DNA of 64,000 bases from Stomorhina lunata (taxonomy: Eukaryota > Arthropoda > Insecta > Diptera > Rhiniidae), in the NCBI GenBank assembly GCA_933228675.1, contig OW121740.1, positions 35,198,292-35,262,291 of the forward strand, read 5' to 3'. The notes under the pieces were generated by a model. It was not told where the DNA came from. It did no database searches and saw only the letters and a list, made by a program, of their open reading frames with translations. Position numbers and translations under genes: made by a program. Shown here one piece after another: positions 57,728 through 64,000 of the stretch; the first letter of the stretch is position 1, and each line of letters starts with the position of its first letter.

Positions 57728-60700
57728 GACTAGACTATGACTAGACTATGACTAGACTATGACTAGACTATGACTAGACTATGACTAGACTATGACTAGA
57801 CTATGACTAGACTATGACTAGACTATGACTAGACTATGACTAGACTATGACTAGACTATGACTAGACTATGACTAGACTATGACTAGACTATGACTAGAC
57901 TATGACTAGACTATGACTAGACTATGACTAGACTATGACTAGACTATGACTAGACTATGACTAGACTATGACTAGACTATGACTAGACTATGACTAGACT
58001 ATGACTAGACTATGACTAGACTATGACTAGACTATGACTAGACTATGACTAGACTATGACTAGACTATGACTAGACTATGACTAGACTATGACTAGACTA
58101 TGACTAGACTATGACTAGACTATGACTAGACTATGACTAGACTATGACTAGACTATGACTAGACTATGACTAGACTATGACTAGACTATGACTAGACTAT
58201 GACTAGACTATGACTAGACTATGACTAGACTATGACTAGACTATGACTAGACTATGACTAGACTATGACTAGACTATGACTAGACTATGACTAGACTATG
58301 ACTAGACTATGACTAGACTATGACTAGACTATGACTAGACTATGACTAGACTATGACTAGACTATGACTAGACTATGACTAGACTATGACTAGACTATGA
58401 CTAGACTATGACTAGACTATGACTAGACTATGACTAGACTATGACTAGACTATGACTAGACTATGACTAGACTATGACTAGACTATGACTAGACTATGAC
58501 TAGACTATGACTAGACTATGACTAGACTATGACTAGACTATGACTAGACTATGACTAGACTATGACTAGACTATGACTAGACTATGACTAGACTATGACT
58601 AGACTATGACTAGACTATGACTAGACTATGACTAGACTATGACTAGACTATGACTAGACTATGACTAGACTATGACTAGACTATGACTAGACTATGACTA
58701 GACTATGACTAGACTATGACTAGACTATGACTAGACTATGACTAGACTATGACTAGACTATGACTAGACTATGACTAGACTATGACTAGACTATGACTAG
58801 ACTATGACTAGACTATGACTAGACTATGACTAGACTATGACTAGACTATGACTAGACTATGACTAGACTATGACTAGACTATGACTAGACTATGACTAGA
58901 CTATGACTAGACTATGACTAGACTATGACTAGACTATGACTAGACTATGACTAGACTATGACTAGACTATGACTAGACTATGACTAGACTATGACTAGAC
59001 TATGACTAGACTATGACTAGACTATGACTAGACTATGACTAGACTATGACTAGACTATGACTAGACTATGACTAGACTATGACTAGACTATGACTAGACT
59101 ATGACTAGACTATGACTAGACTATGACTAGACTATGACTAGACTATGACTAGACTATGACTAGACTATGACTAGACTATGACTAGACTATGACTAGACTA
59201 TGACTAGACTATGACTAGACTATGACTAGACTATGACTAGACTATGACTAGACTATGACTAGACTATGACTAGACTATGACTAGACTATGACTAGACTAT
59301 GACTAGACTATGACTAGACTATGACTAGACTATGACTAGACTATGACTAGACTATGACTAGACTATGACTAGACTATGACTAGACTATGACTAGACTATG
59401 ACTAGACTATGACTAGACTATGACTAGACTATGACTAGACTATGACTAGACTATGACTAGACTATGACTAGACTATGACTAGACTATGACTAGACTATGA
59501 CTAGACTATGACTAGACTATGACTAGACTATGACTAGACTATGACTAGACTATGACTAGACTATGACTAGACTATGACTAGACTATGACTAGACTATGAC
59601 TAGACTATGACTAGACTATGACTAGACTATGACTAGACTATGACTAGACTATGACTAGACTATGACTAGACTATGACTAGACTATGACTAGACTATGACT
59701 AGACTATGACTAGACTATGACTAGACTATGACTAGACTATGACTAGACTATGACTAGACTATGACTAGACTATGACTAGACTATGACTAGACTATGACTA
59801 GACTATGACTAGACTATGACTAGACTATGACTAGACTATGACTAGACTATGACTAGACTATGACTAGACTATGACTAGACTATGACTAGACTATGACTAG
59901 ACTATGACTAGACTATGACTAGACTATGACTAGACTATGACTAGACTATGACTAGACTATGACTAGACTATGACTAGACTATGACTAGACTATGACTAGA
60001 CTATGACTAGACTATGACTAGACTATGACTAGACTATGACTAGACTATGACTAGACTATGACTAGACTATGACTAGACTATGACTAGACTATGACTAGAC
60101 TATGACTAGACTATGACTAGACTATGACTAGACTATGACTAGACTATGACTAGACTATGACTAGACTATGACTAGACTATGACTAGACTATGACTAGACT
60201 ATGACTAGACTATGACTAGACTATGACTAGACTATGACTAGACTATGACTAGACTATGACTAGACTATGACTAGACTATGACTAGACTATGACTAGACTA
60301 TGACTAGACTATGACTAGACTATGACTAGACTATGACTAGACTATGACTAGACTATGACTAGACTATGACTAGACTATGACTAGACTATGACTAGACTAT
60401 GACTAGACTATGACTAGACTATGACTAGACTATGACTAGACTATGACTAGACTATGACTAGACTATGACTAGACTATGACTAGACTATGACTAGACTATG
60501 ACTAGACTATGACTAGACTATGACTAGACTATGACTAGACTATGACTAGACTATGACTAGACTATGACTAGACTATGACTAGACTATGACTAGACTATGA
60601 CTAGACTATGACTAGACTATGACTAGACTATGACTAGACTATGACTAGACTATGACTAGACTATGACTAGACTATGACTAGACTATGACTAGACTATGAC

Positions 60701-62760
60701 TAGACTATGACTAGACTATGACTAGACTATGACTAGACTATGACTAGACTATGACTAGACTATGACTAGACTATGACTAGACTATGACTAGACTATGACT
60801 AGACTATGACTAGACTATGACTAGACTATGACTAGACTATGACTAGACTATGACTAGACTATGACTAGACTATGACTAGACTATGACTAGACTATGACTA
60901 GACTATGACTAGACTATGACTAGACTATGACTAGACTATGACTAGACTATGACTAGACTATGACTAGACTATGACTAGACTATGACTAGACTATGACTAG
61001 ACTATGACTAGACTATGACTAGACTATGACTAGACTATGACTAGACTATGACTAGACTATGACTAGACTATGACTAGACTATGACTAGACTATGACTAGA
61101 CTATGACTAGACTATGACTAGACTATGACTAGACTATGACTAGACTATGACTAGACTATGACTAGACTATGACTAGACTATGACTAGACTATGACTAGAC
61201 TATGACTAGACTATGACTAGACTATGACTAGACTATGACTAGACTATGACTAGACTATGACTAGACTATGACTAGACTATGACTAGACTATGACTAGACT
61301 ATGACTAGACTATGACTAGACTATGACTAGACTATGACTAGACTATGACTAGACTATGACTAGACTATGACTAGACTATGACTAGACTATGACTAGACTA
61401 TGACTAGACTATGACTAGACTATGACTAGACTATGACTAGACTATGACTAGACTATGACTAGACTATGACTAGACTATGACTAGACTATGACTAGACTAT
61501 GACTAGACTATGACTAGACTATGACTAGACTATGACTAGACTATGACTAGACTATGACTAGACTATGACTAGACTATGACTAGACTATGACTAGACTATG
61601 ACTAGACTATGACTAGACTATGACTAGACTATGACTAGACTATGACTAGACTATGACTAGACTATGACTAGACTATGACTAGACTATGACTAGACTATGA
61701 CTAGACTATGACTAGACTATGACTAGACTATGACTAGACTATGACTAGACTATGACTAGACTATGACTAGACTATGACTAGACTATGACTAGACTATGAC
61801 TAGACTATGACTAGACTATGACTAGACTATGACTAGACTATGACTAGACTATGACTAGACTATGACTAGACTATGACTAGACTATGACTAGACTATGACT
61901 AGACTATGACTAGACTATGACTAGACTATGACTAGACTATGACTAGACTATGACTAGACTATGACTAGACTATGACTAGACTATGACTAGACTATGACTA
62001 GACTATGACTAGACTATGACTAGACTATGACTAGACTATGACTAGACTATGACTAGACTATGACTAGACTATGACTAGACTATGACTAGACTATGACTAG
62101 ACTATGACTAGACTATGACTAGACTATGACTAGACTATGACTAGACTATGACTAGACTATGACTAGACTATGACTAGACTATGACTAGACTATGACTAGA
62201 CTATGACTAGACTATGACTAGACTATGACTAGACTATGACTAGACTATGACTAGACTATGACTAGACTATGACTAGACTATGACTAGACTATGACTAGAC
62301 TATGACTAGACTATGACTAGACTATGACTAGACTATGACTAGACTATGACTAGACTATGACTAGACTATGACTAGACTATGACTAGACTATGACTAGACT
62401 ATGACTAGACTATGACTAGACTATGACTAGACTATGACTAGACTATGACTAGACTATGACTAGACTATGACTAGACTATGACTAGACTATGACTAGACTA
62501 TGACTAGACTATGACTAGACTATGACTAGACTATGACTAGACTATGACTAGACTATGACTAGACTATGACTAGACTATGACTAGACTATGACTAGACTAT
62601 GACTAGACTATGACTAGACTATGACTAGACTATGACTAGACTATGACTAGACTATGACTAGACTATGACTAGACTATGACTAGACTATGACTAGACTATG
62701 ACTAGACTATGACTAGACTATGACTAGACTATGACTAGACTATGACTAGACTATGACTAT
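57728..62760 (-). repeat. 11-bp satellite (GACTATGACTA)n, right block, inverted
   Basis: About 457 copies of GACTATGACTA, the exact reverse complement of the left-block monomer. I saw no variant unit inside; this is the most homogeneous sequence in the window. The period matches about one turn of B-DNA. Confidence 0.98.
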
Positions 62761-64000
62761 TGTTTATGTTTGTATTTTAACCTATACTTTTATATACATA
62801 TGTATTAGTAGATACGTAATAATCTTTGTGTGCTAGTACCTGTTTTCTCGAAACAGCAAGGGACCGGACCACCGTCTGATGTTTGTATTACAAAGGAAAA
62901 TAATATAACACTGTCAACATGTTTATTACTGACAAGAGTTCAGAGAAATATAATTTTTTTTTTTTCTTGAATATTCTGTTACTCGTGCCAAGAATATGGC
63001 ATTGAAATTTTTTATATTATAGTATGAGAATGACTTAACACACACACATACACACATAAACTAATAAAGGAATTTTATTAAATTAATTAAATATTTAATA
63101 TATATGAAAAGGTTTAGCTAAAATTTCCATTAAATTTGCAACAATTTAAAGATTATTTTTTATGGTTATTGCTGGGATTTACATAAATAGTAATGGAGTT
63201 TTTTTGTAATATTTATTAAAATTTTGTATAATATTTTGAAGCATAAAGAATATTGAATTTTTACTTTTTTGTGAAATTAAAAGACTGGGACTTTTAGTAA
63301 GCCCCTTTACCTACTTGGTAATAGATTATGGCTCTATTGTGTTTTTTATGAACAGGTTATTAAAACTGATTTTAAAGCTTTTAATGCCTCTAATGTCTAA
63401 CATTGGCTAACTTCTCTTATTCTATGAGTGGGTTATCTATCATCTACCTTGCTGTCTCCTGGTAATCTGTTTAAGGGACAATTACTCATATTCCCAGACT
63501 TGTCACAAACTATTTCATCTTTAATTAAGTCACGTATTAGTAAATCACTTAGGTGGCTTCTAATAAAACCTAGTTGTAGTTCACTTGTCATATCTCCAGG
63601 GGATGAACTTACAACATGTCAAGGTCATAATCATCCTAAAATTTAATTAAACCAGAAACAACAAAAAACATTGAAAAATTGTTCAAATCTTTTTTGGCAT
63701 TTAAGGAAAAGAAAACAGAACAAACACAACATGTTAGTTTTCATTTGATTCAACCAAATCTTTTGTGTTTCCGTATGACAAACCATAAGACCCCGAGAAA
63801 AAAATGAACCATAGAAAAACAGAATTTTTAACAATATACCACCAAGTGAATATTTATCCTTTTGTGTATCAGTCAGTTTTTTCCACAGCAAAAAAAAGAT
63901 TGTCCGTGATTTATAGAGATTTTTTTACGTTTCCTTATGGTTTTTATTGTGTGTTTTTATTTATTCATTCTTGTGTTTGTTTTGTCTTCTCATTTTAATG
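62761..64000. other. AT-rich DNA to the window end, with one coding-like patch
   Basis: Contains GAAACAGCAAGGGACCGGAC at about 62850, a CA-rich patch at 63040-63055 and the patch described at 63433-63635. The last 350 bases are AT-rich with only short frames. Confidence 0.4.
63433..63635 (-). other. Coding-like patch, possible exon or decayed gene piece
   Basis: GC-richer than its surroundings. On the minus strand a frame of about 60 codons reads SSSPGDMTSELQLGFIRSHL, then SDLLIRDLIKDEIVCDKSGN, and stops at 63433-63435. Upstream, a pyrimidine-rich TTTTTTGTTGTTTCTGG and ATTTTAG|GATG could be a splice acceptor at 63635, but the following DDYDLDML lies in another frame, and GTAAGT follows it directly. 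A one-base shift would link them. The plus strand is also open (63428-63646). I do not recognise the product. Confidence 0.25.

Noticed and set aside
54531..62760. CRISPR array
   Set aside because: The repeats are contiguous 11-mers without unique spacers and the sequence context is eukaryotic.

Overview
This window looks like noncoding, repeat-dominated eukaryotic DNA. The very AT-rich base composition, the two interspersed repeat families with (GACG/GACA)n tracts and ends reading ATACCCTTCACC or TATACCCACCAT, the mariner remnant and the non-LTR retrotransposon fragments fit a higher fly, probably a calyptrate such as a blow fly or house fly. That assignment is inference from recalled repeat styles. 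I see no intact gene. Most open frames are chance frames or by-products of satellites whose period is a multiple of three. The stretch could be intergenic heterochromatin or the inside of a very long intron.

Layout: 1-575 is a 30-bp satellite; 629-690 holds a small seed of the 11-bp satellite found at the far end. From 2.2 to 9.7 kb lie several copies of interspersed family 1, a 1-kb terminal-inverted-repeat element, a family 2 copy and a nested 1.3-kb insertion. 10.8-13.7 kb is one giant foldback element with a (TA)n centre. 14.4-17.6 kb is a terminal-inverted-repeat element whose interior is a 31-bp satellite. The same satellite recurs at 18.4-20.4, 22.0-23.7 and 51.0-53.3 kb. From 26.7 to 40.1 kb run satellites of 31-34 bp built on the palindrome ATTTTCTATAGAAAAT with changing spacer words. 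41.5-48.2 kb is again an interspersed-repeat zone: a family 2 element, a hairpin, a reverse-transcriptase pseudogene, a foldback element split by a SINE with a perfect 13-bp target duplication, and a family 1 copy split by a probable solo LTR. 54.5-62.8 kb is an 11-bp satellite present as two oppositely oriented blocks.

The most notable structure is architectural. Satellite blocks repeatedly occur as inverted pairs separated by about 0.75-1.25 kb of non-satellite DNA (17.3-18.4, 27.8-28.6, 36.8-37.8 and 56.5-57.7 kb), or abut with a strand flip (19.29 and 52.75 kb). The 30-34-bp monomers are themselves made of dyad-symmetric blocks. The window is therefore rich in foldback potential from the 10-bp to the kilobase scale. 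Gene-like material is limited to a degraded mariner transposase tail, three retrotransposon 3' fragments and a few short coding-looking patches of unknown identity.
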